Shown here piece after piece: positions 53,760 through 64,000 of a stretch of DNA of 64,000 bases. Made by a program: the position numbers and the translations under genes. Numbering within the stretch: the stretch's first letter is position 1; every line of letters starts with the position of its first letter. Under the pieces are notes generated by a model. It was given only the letters and a program-made list of their open reading frames with translations, did not search any database and was not told where the DNA came from. Source of the stretch: Micropterix aruncella (taxonomy: Eukaryota > Arthropoda > Insecta > Lepidoptera > Micropterigidae); the NCBI GenBank assembly GCA_944548615.1, contig OX155976.1, positions 7,645,822 through 7,709,821 on the forward strand, read 5' to 3'.

Positions 53760-54310
53760 CGCTAATGGCAAAGGTTAGCCGTTGCTGCTTTAAGGTTCAC
53801 GATGTTTCCAAAGGCTTACTGTTCCTTGGCTAAATCTTCAGTCCTGTTCAATCAGTTCAGCCTAGTTCGGCCCAGTTCAAAAGAGGCGGAGCAGTCGAGA
53901 GCATAAGCATGGCATAGAGATTTTGTCTGGTAAACGGTTTATTCCATACTGGTGAGCGGGTGAGCTTGTTTAGGCCCGCTCGCGTTTACAACGGCGTTTA
54001 CATCTATATTCTTTCCCTTCTTTATAACATCCTCAACAATCCGCTCCTTTTCCTACCGCTCCCGCCACCTAACCAAAAATTCAATCACTTAGGAAGTCGT
54101 GGTCGTTTACTCTGTTCCAGTCGGAATAGTGACATTGCGATTCCTACTCATAATTATTCCTTTTTTACATATTCCTTCACCGTTCATGCTCAGCTCCCGT
54201 CAAATGTCAGAAAGGCAACAATGTTTTCTGCTTTTCAAGAGTCCTTGAAAAAGCATTTCTTTTCCCTAAATTCTTAGTTATCCTACGTCTCATCCCGTCC
54301 TCTCCTATCC
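53760..54310 (+). pseudogene. LINE C-terminal fragment
   Basis: Encodes LPPPNQKFNHLGSRGRLLCS, SDIAIPTHNYSFFTYSFTVH, then LPSNVRKATMFSAFQESLKK. This 'LP..vR...s...F...lk+' ending is typical of non-LTR retrotransposon ORF2 tails. Confidence 0.55.
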
Positions 54311-54539
54311 TCCGTTCCTTGCAAGTATTCTCCAAATCTAATTATGTTTTTTTTTAAAATGACGTATATAGTTTTCGATTAAATTTTTAAAAGTATTATT
54401 TTGTTTATTTTACTTTTGATGCACCTACATTCTTATACTTCCACGAAGGTTGGCTGTAAGAGAGTGTACTTTAGGCAATAAGTCCGCCTGTTGTATGCTA
54501 TTTTCTTAAAATACGCAATTAAGAATTTCTATCTATCTA

Positions 54540-54890
54540 TCATTGTTCATATACTAGTGCTTAATTTATGCCAGACAACACCTAACAGAAACTGAAACTA
54601 GAGCGGACATTCACTCTCACCATACACGCGGTAATTCCCATTTATGCGTGCCCCGAACAAGACTGGCAACAGTACAGAAGAGCTACTTATACCTTAGCAT
54701 TAAATTCTACAATTTACTCCCTACCACTATCAAACAACTGGAGGACAAACAATTTAAAAAAAACGTTAAGGAGATGCTGATAGGCCACCCTTTCTATAAT
54801 CTGATCGAATTCGAGGGCCATGACTGCAAATATTATACCAATTTGAATGATAATTATATTTGTACTTTTAGTATTTAAATGTAAGATTTA
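54540..54890 (+). pseudogene. LINE C-terminal fragment
   Basis: Encodes a histidine/arginine lead (SHHTRGNSHLCVP region) and SIKFYNLLPTTIKQLEDKQF followed by KKNVKEMLIGHPFYNLIEF. Same type of ORF2 tail as above but a different family. Confidence 0.6.
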
Positions 54891-55034
54891 ACTTTAGTTT
54901 GATTATTTAACAGTTTACTTACTACTTTGGATTTTACTATGTACAGTTTTTAGTACGTAGGTATATATTCGATTTATTGACTACTTCAATGATTAGGCTT
55001 CTGCTTTGATTATTCAACTTTTTAAACTGATTAT

Positions 55035-55480
55035 TTACTGTTCCATGGGAATCAAATATCCCAAAAGATCACGAGTACAAATTAAATAAATACCATGATC
55101 TTGCAAATGCCGTAACCCGGAACGGCTTCACTGTTCACCTTCACGCGGTGGAAGTTGGCGCTCATGGCCTGCCAGCTAAATCTCTATTTCACCTCTTTAA
55201 AGATCTTGGCCTTTCCAGAAAAATAATCAACTCTTTCTTAGAAAAATTATCTAAAACTGCGATTTGCGCATCTCAAATTCTATGGCTTCGAAGGGGGAGT
55301 GAATGGGTGGCAAGGTGAACGCTCACATGTGGCAAGACAGCTGTCCTAAACCTACCACAGCCGGTTCGTAAGTCCGGAATCCACTGCTCACCCCCCAGAA
55401 GTGTAAAAAATAGTATTATGATGGGCCCGACTCCGGTCGGTGAATTCCATGGCAGCTCCGTTTGTATTTATTTATTATTG
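55035..55480 (+). pseudogene. RLE-type LINE 3' end, copy 3
   Basis: Begins within the ELTVPW block (TTTACTGTTCCATGGGAATC) and continues through YHDLANAVTRNGFTVHLHAV, KSLFHLFKDLGLSRK, to a 3' tail GGCAGCTCCGTTTGTATTTA. Strongly similar to copy 2 from 52945 on. 5'-truncated. Confidence 0.65.
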
Positions 55481-55611
55481 TGTTGAGTGGCTTTTAGTAG
55501 GTAGCCTTTATAATTATAACCTATTTTATTTATTAAGCCTTTAAATTGTTTTGTAATAAGATTTTAGGACGAATAAATTTTAGTAGGTTCCAAAGTTTCT
55601 TAGATATTTTT

Positions 55612-56206
55612 AAGCTATTGCATAGCTTTTATCGCGGGCCTAGTAGCGCGGCGACCGAATGAAGAAATTTCTGAACAAAAATTAATGATTTTAAACTGAT
55701 AATTACGTCTAAACGAGTACTGCTTACGATTCGAATATATGTTAAACAAGAACATTTTCCTAATATTCTTAGCTTTGAATATTTTAGATGTTGTTTATAT
55801 TACATAGTGTAATTAATTTGTGAAATTAGGTCTAACCGAACACAAAAAAGACTACTATGCAAATACTATGTGGCGTATTATTATGAAACCTGCACCATTT
55901 TAAAGATAATTTAATTATCTATCTTTTTATCTACGATTTTTTTCGAATAATCCGGTTTTTTCGCTATATCGAATAAAAAATTCGTGCGCGGCGCTCTATC
56001 GGAAGACGTTTAAATTATTCTGAATCATTTGCTTCCGCAGCCGCGAATGATTCGGAATAATTTCAACGTTTTCCGATAGAGCGCAGTTATCTGATATCAG
56101 AAAAAAATAAAATAAACAAATAATTATAATCGCATAAGTTGTTAAAAATGCTATGCAATAGCTTTACCGCGGCAGTCCCCGAGTGCCACACGTATTTTTT
56201 TTTTTT
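55612..56206. mobile_element. AAGCTATTGCATAGCTT element, copy 2
   Basis: Same ends and body as copy 1, about 90% alike by eye; T-run target. Ends 295 bp downstream of Mitf exon a's donor. Confidence 0.8.
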
Positions 56207-56499
56207 GATGACATGTATGTTAAGTGAAGATTAAAGTAGTAATGAGACTTACTACTTAAAACCCAAATATTCTGACACGTCCAAGAGCGGTTTTTAGACG
56301 CCAATCGGAGACGACGTAAATATAATGTATTTACGATTGTCGTTCGTAAAAGGGACGTGATAATTGATCTGACTCCATATTACTTCGCACGGGTGGCAAT
56401 ATCGCACGCGTCAAAGTTGATTGGCCTTCTGGCGGAACAAACGCCCTACACTAAGTAACGTAGTATCTACAGTTTTAGAACTGGTATATTACACTGTAC

Positions 56500-56658
56500 C
56501 TGCAGAACTTGTGGTGGCAGTTCGACACTTCCGGGTAGTATGGCAGCTGGGGTCGGGATGGAACGTGGTATGTCGGCAGCTCTACTACCGCCACCTCCGC
56601 TATCTTTGGTTTGCGTGATGGTGCCATTCTGGATCCCGCCAGAAAGGCAATTTTGTTG
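56500..56658 (-). CDS. Mitf: Mitf exon a (first visible): N-terminal low-complexity segment
   Basis: 53 codons, phase 0 at both ends. The acceptor is a T-run followed by GCAG at 56659-56662; the donor is CTGCAG|GTACAG at 56499. The peptide starts QQNCLSGG, has a GGGGS run, and ends ELPPQVLQ. That ending joins exon b to make VLQVRTVLENP, which matches the conserved MiT stretch EVLKVQTHLENP. An ATG upstream in the same frame is inside the intron (across the acceptor), so it is not the start codon. The family usually has a glutamine-rich leader (SRxxLKQQLMREQ type) before this point; I do not see it between 56.7 and 64 kb. Confidence 0.9.
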
Positions 56659-57189
56659 CTGCAAAAAAAAATATTTATCCATTTATCATCCCATTATTCG
56701 TATAGTTACAATTTTCTTAGTACTAAGACTAAAGCATACATATTTGAATATTTGAAGTACAAATTATAGTATGATTTCTCAATCTCGCTAGCCATAAAGT
56801 CTATAAATATTTAGTGTAGTTAATTTGTTAATTTATTAATTTCCATAATTCAAGTTACAATTTACAAAAACAAAATCCTTATCCTAACACAAAAACCTTT
56901 TTCAATAAGTGTACATATTATACATAGCTGTAGCAAGTGTACATATTATATTATGTACTAATATGTAGCAAGTGTACATATTATACATATAATAATAATA
57001 ATGTAACATATCATATATTTATAAAGATAAAGATAAAGATAAAGATATTAGAATTTACTTGACATTAGAGTGAGTGGCCGATAAAGCTAAAGCAATAGTT
57101 ATATTAGATATCGTAGATTTCGATCTAAACACTGGGATGCTCCTAGAAGACACCAGCAGTTACGAAAAAAGGTCCCCACAACAAGAATC

Positions 57190-58095
57190 CCAAGCCACAA
57201 CCAGAATTAATTTATTTATTGCTTATTTATTTAATTATCGGTTACATACAGACTTAAATGCAAGAGCACAGAAGAAAAATATATAATTTGGGAATTACCG
57301 TCTTATGTCACATTTATCCATAGTTTTAACGTTATAAATTGAGCTATACAACTGTATGCATTGAGGATTGAGGATTTCGACAATATCAATTTTTCGCAGC
57401 TCTATTGACCTACTTGACTATTATTATTCCTTATTCTTTCTATTATTGACTATTTTACAATTGCGTTTTTTTTGTCTTCTAACTATTTATTGACTATAAT
57501 TATTATTACTGATTTCTTTTGTATTTGTGTTTTTTCTTTAAAACATCTTCCCGTATGATAATTTGTGAAATTATCCAATATTTGTTTGATTATTTAGTAC
57601 TTAGGATTATATAGAAAATTAGATAGAAAATTTTACGAAATTACTTAAGAATTTTGATTGAAAATATTGGAAAATGTTGTTTCCTCTACATATATAACCT
57701 AGAAAATTTGCGCTTGGATGTTCAACGTTCATACCTTGCAATACCGACGTTCATATCTGATACCCTTAATAGGTATTTATATTATACTTGTTATTTTTAT
57801 TACTTTTGACATAAGCAAGTGTAGGAACTCCTATCAACTGGTTTAAAATAAAAATAAAAAATAAATAAAAAATAAATGAGCTCAGGATAAAAAGCGCATA
57901 CATTATTTAGATGTTTATTTATCTATTGTGCAGCCACAGCCAGAATTAATTTATTTATTGATTTATTTATTTATTGGCTACATACACTCTCAAATGCAAG
58001 AGCACAAAAGGAAAATATATAATTTGGGAATTACCGTTTTATGCTACATTTATCCGTAGTTTATACCGTCTAAATTTAGGTATACAACTGTGTGA
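57190..58095 (+). repeat. Two direct ~165-bp repeats, 740 bp apart
   Basis: 57190-57372 and 57932-58095 share CCAGAATTAATTTATTTATT, ATGCAAGAGCACA and AAATATATAATTTGGGAATT. The 0.56 kb between them is AT-rich without a recognised frame. Could be a duplicated LINE tail or short LTR-like ends. Confidence 0.6.
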
Positions 58096-58099
58096 GCTC

Positions 58100-58423
58100 A
58101 GGTTAAAAGCGTATAAATTATTTAGATGTTTATTTTTCTATTGTGCTAAGTAATGTGCAACCGAGACCGCCTTACTAGAAACTCCTGTGTTAAGGCGAGC
58201 TCACTTTTTAAGTTCGATTTGAGTGGCACGGTAGTGTCAGAAAAAAGAAAAAAAACGTCACTAACCATTTTTAAGTAAGTACTTGTAGTACTTGTACTAA
58301 GTATTTTAAGTAAAAAAATAATTATTTTTACCGCAGATTACGTCATACAAATGTGAATACCTCCCGTTTGCAGCATTGATGGCTATTGCATCGCATTCAT
58401 ATTACCCCTTGAGTATGATACGA
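58100..58423. other. Unassigned DNA
   Basis: No recognised gene or element; a few TACTTGTAGTACTTGTACTA direct repeats near 58280. Confidence 0.45.
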
Positions 58424-58720
58424 CCAAATCTGGTCCTGAAACAATTATCCGTTGAGTATGAATATGATACGACCAGATCTGGTTCCGCGTTTTTATCACT
58501 TCTTTGACGTTCTCATATTTATTCATAATTATCTAATTGTTTTACAAAATGATATTTCAATATTCTATATTCGAAATTTCAATGCAATCATTGTGCAGTT
58601 GTTCTTTTTATGATTGGTGTAGTAGTTTCGTAGTTATAGTACTTTAAGGTCGATGTCGCCGAAAATCCTGCAAAAGAGACAGATGCATCCATGAAAATAC
58701 CCATTTAATCCAAGGGTTAA
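58424..58720. mobile_element. Diverged fragment of piggyBac-like MITE family B
   Basis: Shares the TTATTCATAATTATCTAATT and ATTTCAATGCAATCATTG segments with copies 1-4 but has different ends (CATTTAATCCAAGGGTTA). Confidence 0.55.
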
Positions 58721-59224
58721 GGTAACATGATACCTGGGAACGATTTATGAGTCTTTTGGAAAATAAAAGCATTAATTTAAAAAAAGTTCTAAGTGAATCC
58801 CTCGATAAGGAACCAATTTAAAATGTGGACTCAAAAAAGTTGCTCAAAGCCTTGGACATTAAGGATTTAAACTGACTTCGAAAACTTTCAGGCGCATTTA
58901 CTCCTACAATGTAAGAGGTGAGTGTATTTTATTACAATTTCATTATAATGACTGGTTAATTTTCTAGGACAGCACTTAGCCACATTTTTTATTTAGGTCC
59001 TAAATTAATTACAATTAATTAAAACATGAGAGCGCTCTGAGAGTTACGCTAAATATACCCAGAATCTACTAGGATTATACTCCCTCCCCCCCCCCCCTCG
59101 CTTGAGACCGATTGTGAGCCAAATCGACAGCCCCTCCTGATATCCTCTATCAAAACACTTAGCTACTGTCTTACGACCGTTGACGGGAAAAACGTCGTCT
59201 TACGTAAATCTGGGGGTGTCACAC

Positions 59225-60295
59225 AACACAACGGGCGAAGCCATCACGCTAGGGAGTTTTATCGACGTCAGGTCGTTCTATCTCTCATAGAGTGAACTAG
59301 AAGACATGTACAAAGATAACTAGAGCTGTCATCTACAACGGGCGAGCCCGTCACCTCGGGAGTTTTTACGATATTAGATCGTTCTGTCTCCTGTGAGGTG
59401 AGCGTTGCTAGTGTTGCCACTCGCCCGTCAGACACCAACGCCTTACGGAGAGGCACTAGGAAAGGTACCGCGGGCAGCCTTGAGTTGCCCCCTGACTACC
59501 AGTTTGGAAGGATATCTCCGTCTGGAATTAACCATCAGGATATCTCCTACCTGCTGACTGGTTACAGGATCCGGGTCGCATGCGCGATCTTCTCCCTTAC
59601 TTAGCGGAGATACAGTGTATACCGAATCTATCGTGGACCACGGCATCCTTTGCCCGGCTCTTCACCCGGAATGGGGTAGCAGATTGGTCGTTTCCAGAGC
59701 AGTTGCCGTAAGGTGAACAACTACCCCCCGCTCTATAGGAGACAGTATTTTTTTCAGACTCCCCCGGCTGTCGGTCAGAATGCACAATCGATTGGCTGAC
59801 GCCGCACGGTGCGCAAACCGTCCAGAAGCGCCCAATGGTTGACTCCTAGGGGAAACTGGCCCGCAGGCCAGAGTGCTACCCTGGCTCGCACTTGTACGTG
59901 GAGGCCGCCGGATGGGTGTTGACCCGTGAGTTTGACCGACCCTGAACCCATGGCTCTTCGTGGCCAGACTGCAACAGCGGACAGCGGACAAAGACAGTCC
60001 ACTGTCGCTCCACAGAAAAACCCGCGAGAGACCAACGCCTTACCGCGAGACACTAGGAAAACAACAGGCTGTCCTCACGCCACGAATACCAGATTTGACC
60101 GGATTTTTCCGTCCTCCAGTCTGGTCGCGGCTTCTAAGTCGCTTGCGCGGCCTGTACCTGATGTTAGCGGTTTTTTGTTGGAATTTATCGCGGTTTGTGG
60201 AGCGCTTTCCCCGTCCAGCTCATGTGGGATCGGGCGGCCAACGGGTCATATCAAAGGTGGCTGATATCAGGTCAATAACAACCAACCAGCTTTGA
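59225..60295 (+). repeat. Family A repeats, chain of three linked pieces
   Basis: Heads at about 59227 (CACAACGGGCGAAGCCATCA) and 59325 (AGAGCTGTCATCTACAACGG), a full unit to 59945, and a further middle piece from 60005 (CGCGAGAGACCAACGCCTTA) to 60290. Confidence 0.7.
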
Positions 60296-60299
60296 CGTT

Positions 60300-60774
60300 G
60301 AAACTCTTTTCACAAATGTGATTTCATAATGATGTACTCAATATGTAGGCAAAGTTTTATAACAGTCGATTACTCGAAGTGGTTGAAATCCAGTATACGA
60401 AAAGAGAAGCTAAATAAAACCGTTTAAAAATTGTGTATTTTATTTACGTTTTCTTTGTATATTTTGTCGCAATTCTGTCTCGATTCCGTCCATTCACTCG
60501 TTGCAGCAAAACAAGACCGAATAAAAATGATAATATTGCCATATTGTTTATATAAAAAAAATAAACATAAAAAAAACACTCGATGAGAGATAACCTTCGT
60601 TTTCGCGAATAGTTGACCCAAAAATGAGACATTTGCCGCTTCAACGAATTTCGGTAGCAATAGACCGGAAGACTGATGTGGTATACTCTCCGTTATCGGG
60701 CAGCAAGCTAGAAAACGCTACAAAGTCGACCAAAATATTTCTAAAATAAAAGAATTTATTTAGACTTAAAAAAT
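60300..60774. other. Unassigned DNA
   Basis: AT-rich, short open frames only; no splice signals next to conserved peptide. Confidence 0.45.
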
Positions 60775-61325
60775 ATGGGTTGTGTCACCCCAAGACTTCC
60801 CCGGCAAGCAGCCAAGGACTGATTTCATTTAAATATTAGTTTCATGAATAAAATCGATGACCGCCCTCCTTCGGTCGGCAAACGAACCCGTTTGGGTTCC
60901 GTTACACAACGCCTCAAACGGCGCGGTTCATTTCGTGGCTAGCCTCGGGCAGCTTGGCGTTAAGATTTAATTAAAATTTATGGCGGAAATTGAATATTAT
61001 CAGTGCAGCTTATATGTGAGATATTCCAACCAACATTTCACAATGTGATTTCGGCCCAACAAGGCATTTGGGTACCGAACTTTAATCGTCTCTGAGTCTA
61101 AGATTTCGAGGATGATATCAGAGTGCGCCCCTTGGCGGAATGATTTCAACCACAACCTTTTCAATTATTGCCGTGACCAAATGATACCCGAAAACCAAAT
61201 TTCAGCTCAATCGGATGAAGCGTTTTGAGCTATCATGGGGGAATACACACACAGATACACACACAGACACACACACAGACACACACACATAAACACAACC
61301 ATATACAACACACACACAGGCACGT
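60775..61325 (+). repeat. Second copy of the 'AATCGGATGAAGCGTTT' repeat with CACA tract
   Basis: GGGTTGTGTCACCCCAAGAC through CAGCTCAATCGGATGAAGCG; followed by a (CACACAGA)n tract, 61236-61320. A further fragment of its start is at 51435-51490. Confidence 0.6.
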
Positions 61326-61329
61326 GTCC

Positions 61330-61790
61330 AGACTACAGTTTCGGGGAGGAGGGGACATCCATTAGAACAACGCGCGTGGCACCCGCGCTTTTTGCTCAAG
61401 AAGCTCTTTGCGAATTCTATTGCAATAAGAGCTCGGCCATATCCCACGAGGATGTACATCGGCATGACACCAGGAATAAAACCCTGTATCTCCAACCGTT
61501 CGTAGCACGTACTGCTAAGTTCCAAGCGACTAGTCGATACTTAGGCCTCAAACTTTTCAATAAATTGCCCGAAAGTTTAAAAGCGATTAAAAACATCGAT
61601 ATTTTCAAGAGATCCATCCGAGTCTATCTACTTAAAATTAACACGTATGCTCATAACGACTTCTTAAAATATTTTTAAAATACATAGCATCGTATCTACC
61701 CATTTACTAGTTTAAGATTAATTACTGTCATTCATACACAATTGTATGGTTGTATTGGAAATAAATACTTTTATCTTTATCTTTAACAAA
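61330..61790 (+). pseudogene. LINE C-terminal fragment with TTTATC tail
   Basis: Encodes HDTRNKTLYLQPFVARTAKF and LGLKLFNKLPESLKAIKNID followed by IFKRSIRVYLLKINTYAHND. The 3' end reads AATACTTTTATCTTTATCTTTA (split tail repeats). A 5'-truncated non-LTR element beside a (CACA)n tract. Confidence 0.65.
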
Positions 61791-62049
61791 CTTGAATTTG
61801 CCTGTACAATGAAACGAAAATATTGTGGATTTCGGGGGATTAAATTTCAATTATCCCCCCCCCCCTCAACCCCTCCTGGATACGTGCTCTAACCTAGTTA
61901 TACAAGATGCTGATTCTCCCTGATTCTCAATTTTTCGCGACTTTATTTTTATTTAAAAAAAATCGGGAGGACGCGTCCCTGTGTCCCCCCCACCCCTCCC
62001 CGGATACGTCCTTGGATACACAGACACACTTCAATCTGGAAATGGGCTT

Positions 62050-62892
62050 AATCGTGTCAAGGATTATTATTATTATTATTATTCCGTAGCCGGCGATTGG
62101 GGAGGGGTCGCCCTCGGAGCCAATACGCTGCTGTCGGTGCCGCTGGATCTCGCACTCCATTCACGATTTGCTTCCATTCTTGACGATTTTTTGCCACGTC
62201 TCGAGCATCCCTAGCCGATAATCGTTGATTCTTAAGGTCGTCTTTGATGTTATTTAGCCAGGTTTTCTTCGGTGCCGCTGAAAATCTCCATTCTGTCGTA
62301 CTGTCTCGCCAAAGAAGTTTACGTGGCAAGCGTTTATCGTTCATTCGGCATACATGGCCAAACCATCGTAACCGACGTTTTTGTACTTCTTCTTCGATCG
62401 TTGTTAGTAGATCGCATCTTTCTCTAATGGTCTCGTTTCGAATTCGGTCGCGGAGTGAGACACCGAGAATCCGCCTCAAGCATCGCATTTGGAAGACTTC
62501 GAACTTGTTGAGGTCCGATTGTAGTAACGTCCACGTTTCCGATCCATAAAGAAGAATGGGAAGAACCAACGTTCGGTATAGTCGTACTTTGGTTTTGATG
62601 GTAATATTCGTTCGCTTCCACATGCACCACTTGAGCGAGGTGAATGTTGCTGTTGCCTGACCTATCCGGCTATGGACATCGGCCGTCGATGCCACTTTCA
62701 TTTCCGTAACCAACGATCCTAAATACTTGAATTGTGGGACCTGTTCGATTTGGGTTCCATCGAGGTAAACGCTGGTCTTCGAACCGTCCGTAGTGAGCAC
62801 TTTGGTCTTATCCGCATTGATATTTAATCCATATGATTGAGCAATTCCGGATGTGTCGTATAAAATGTCAGTAAACTGTTGTTTTCGCAGAT
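62050..62892 (-). pseudogene. RTE-type LINE reverse-transcriptase C-terminal part
   Basis: Minus strand open from 62892 to 62057: LNINADKTKVLTTDG, VPQFKYLGSLVTEMKVAS, LYRTLVLPILLYGSETWTLL, then LRWFGHVCRMNDKRLPRKLL and WLNNIKDDLKNQRLSARDAR. These are standard thumb and C-terminal marks of RTE-like LINEs. The frame ends in an (AAT)n tail (62063-62083), the usual 3' terminus. No internal stop, but the catalytic RT palm is truncated away. Confidence 0.85.
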
Positions 62893-63690
62893 TACTTGGG
62901 GGGCCGCCAGCAATTCGTTAAATTTGGCGATTTTGATTTCAAACTATACAACACTCGGTCGGCGGTTAGCCAAGGATCAAACTTGGGGCCTTTGTTATTT
63001 AACTTATTTGTTAATAATCTGAGTAAAGCTATCACATCACCAGGTTGTCTAATGTTTGCCGGTGACGTCAAATTATTTGTATCTACTGCAAGTGATGAGG
63101 CATGCGAGCTCTTCCAACGTAATATTGATGCAGTTTATGCATGGAGCCAAGCTCGTAACCTTCACATCAATATTAAAAAATGTTCAGTGATGACATACAC
63201 AAGATCGCCTGCTCATCTGATGTATGATAAAGTCCATCGCTGGATGTGTGCTTCCCAGAGTGACCGAAGTCAAGGACTTTGGAGATTTTTGTTCAACCCC
63301 CAGTTAAACTTTAAGGAACACACATTAGGCAACTATCTACAACTTCTTTCAAGCTTCTAGGGTTTGTGATACAACGTTGTTATACAATGGCAGGATACAA
63401 CAGTCTTGAAACACGTCGATATATTTCCCTAATTATATTTGCATATAAATTAATTCAAGGAACTATTTATTTGCCAGAAATACTATGTAAGTTTGAATTG
63501 TACGTACCGGTAAATTCGCATCTATTGTTTAATGTGCCGTGCCATCGTACAAATATTTTTGTAGACAGGCCAGTGGGAAAGGTTATACATCTTCTTAATT
63601 CCTTACCCACAGAAATAGACATCTTTTGTATATCCCTTTGGCAGCAAAAAATGCAACTCCCTGCTATCTCATGTTTATCATAATCTGTCT
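62893..63690 (+). pseudogene. LINE reverse-transcriptase fragment with broken YADD
   Basis: Encodes RQQFVKFGDFDFKLYNTRSA, VSQGSNLGPLLFNLFVNNLS, then CLMFAGDVKLFVSTASDE, where FAGD replaces the catalytic F/YADD, so it is dead. A second frame from 63366 encodes YNSLETRRYISLIIFAYKLI and FNVPCHRTNIFVDRPVGK, the tail of the same ORF. It meets the minus-strand RTE LINE head to head at 62892. Confidence 0.75.
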
Positions 63691-63712
63691 TTATTTAGTT
63701 TTGTTTTTTTTT

Positions 63713-64000
63713 AAGCTATTGCATAGCTTTTATCGCGGGCCTAGGCCAGCGCGGCGACCGAATGAAGAAATTTCTTAACGAAAATTAATGATTTTAAACT
63801 GATAATTACGTCTAAACGAGTACTGCTTACGATTCGAAAAAAACATATGTTAAACAAGAACATTTTCGTAATATTCTTATCTTTGAATATTTTAGATTTT
63901 GTTTATATTACATAGTGTAATTAATTTGTGAAATTAGGTCTAACCGAACACAAAAACGACTACTACGCAAATATTATCTGGCGTATTATTATGACACCTG
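63713..64000. mobile_element. AAGCTATTGCATAGCTT element, copy 3, cut by the window end
   Basis: Same left half, preceded by TTTTGTTTTTTTTT. Same orientation as copies 1 and 2. Confidence 0.8.

Larger units (their letters stand above)
8419..56658 (-). other. Mitf: Mitf (MITF/TFEB-type bHLH-zipper transcription factor) gene, 5' end missing
   Basis: Gene span covering twelve exons on the minus strand that join in one open frame of 590 codons plus a stop. MiT-family proteins bind E-box/M-box DNA (CANNTG, CLEAR sites) as dimers and control lysosome, V-ATPase and metabolic genes in insects. The order seen is the conserved VRTVLENPTRYH block, an S/P linker, an acidic activation segment, basic-HLH, leucine zipper and a long tail. 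All acceptors are AG, all donors GT, and phases match (0,0,0,1,2,0,0,1,0,1,1). Introns are about 5.3, 7.0, 7.0, 1.0, 1.0, 1.3, 2.9, 5.0, 10.4, 1.1 and 4.5 kb and carry most of the transposons listed here. The first visible exon begins at an acceptor, so the N-terminus and promoter lie upstream, most likely past 64000. The loop residues [17 protein letters not shown] are of the insect rather than the vertebrate form. Confidence 0.95.

Noticed and set aside
57074..57286. MADKAKAIVILDIVDF frame as the missing 5' Mitf exon
   Set aside because: Wrong strand, no family resemblance, and it runs into a repeat.
61202..61525. Cys/Val-rich frame VCVCVSVCV as a secreted peptide
   Set aside because: It is the translation of the (CACA)n/(GTGT)n microsatellite.

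Overview
This is a eukaryotic, almost certainly insect window and probably lepidopteran. The evidence is spliced exons with GT-AG introns, an AT-rich background full of transposons, and a conserved insect-type MITF bHLH-zipper gene. There are also repeat hallmarks I associate with butterfly and moth genomes: the 'GCCGTACCCAAAGGGT' repeat at 40.6-41.0 kb and the 'TAGCTGTTGCCCGCGGCTTC' motif at 47.1 kb. The order is inference; I cannot name the species.

The host gene is on the minus strand. Twelve exons of a microphthalmia/TFEB-type transcription factor (Mitf) run from 56658 down to a stop codon at 8419. Every junction is GT-AG and every phase matches across the introns, giving 590 codons in one open frame. 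In order they encode the MiT 'VLxVRTVLENPTRYH' block, an S/P-rich linker, the acidic 'DDFLEDILSFES' activation segment, the basic region and helix-loop-helix, the leucine zipper, and a long C-terminal tail ending FDMDLGS. The N-terminal exon or exons and the promoter were not found and should lie beyond 64 kb. Introns range from about 0.96 to 10.4 kb.

Most other recognisable sequence is mobile DNA inside those introns. The most complete element is a Transib transposon (40534-43794). It has terminal inverted repeats, a likely 5-bp target duplication and a one-intron gene for a RAG1-core-like transposase of about 681 aa with the D, D, E positions visible. Around it are hAT elements with 8-bp duplications (25.1-26.2, 37.3-38.0, 18.3-18.8 kb), TTAA-flanked piggyBac-like MITEs of two families, a ~0.76-kb MITE family with 4-bp duplications, a Harbinger-like MITE, a Tigger-like MITE and fold-back elements. 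Further elements are a Crypton-like recombinase fragment, a tRNA-derived SINE family, and many 5'-truncated LINE pieces: LOA/Lian-like with RNase H, restriction-endonuclease-type, and jockey/RTE-like.

Four things stand out. (1) An inverted duplication has copied Mitf exon 7 and its flanks into intron 2 (44.4-45.9 kb). The copy has lost its splice acceptor, carries a 1-nt frameshift and was later invaded by a Crypton-like element. (2) A six-copy 189/190-bp tandem array (22.4-23.5 kb) is open on both strands and encodes repeated CxxC...H finger-like units next to fragments of a retroelement. (3) A GC-rich ~0.7-kb non-coding repeat family of unknown class occurs at least ten times, often in chains. 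(4) A fold-back element in the bHLH intron is built of 15-bp units beside TTAGG runs. I saw no second host gene and no genuine tRNA or rRNA gene.
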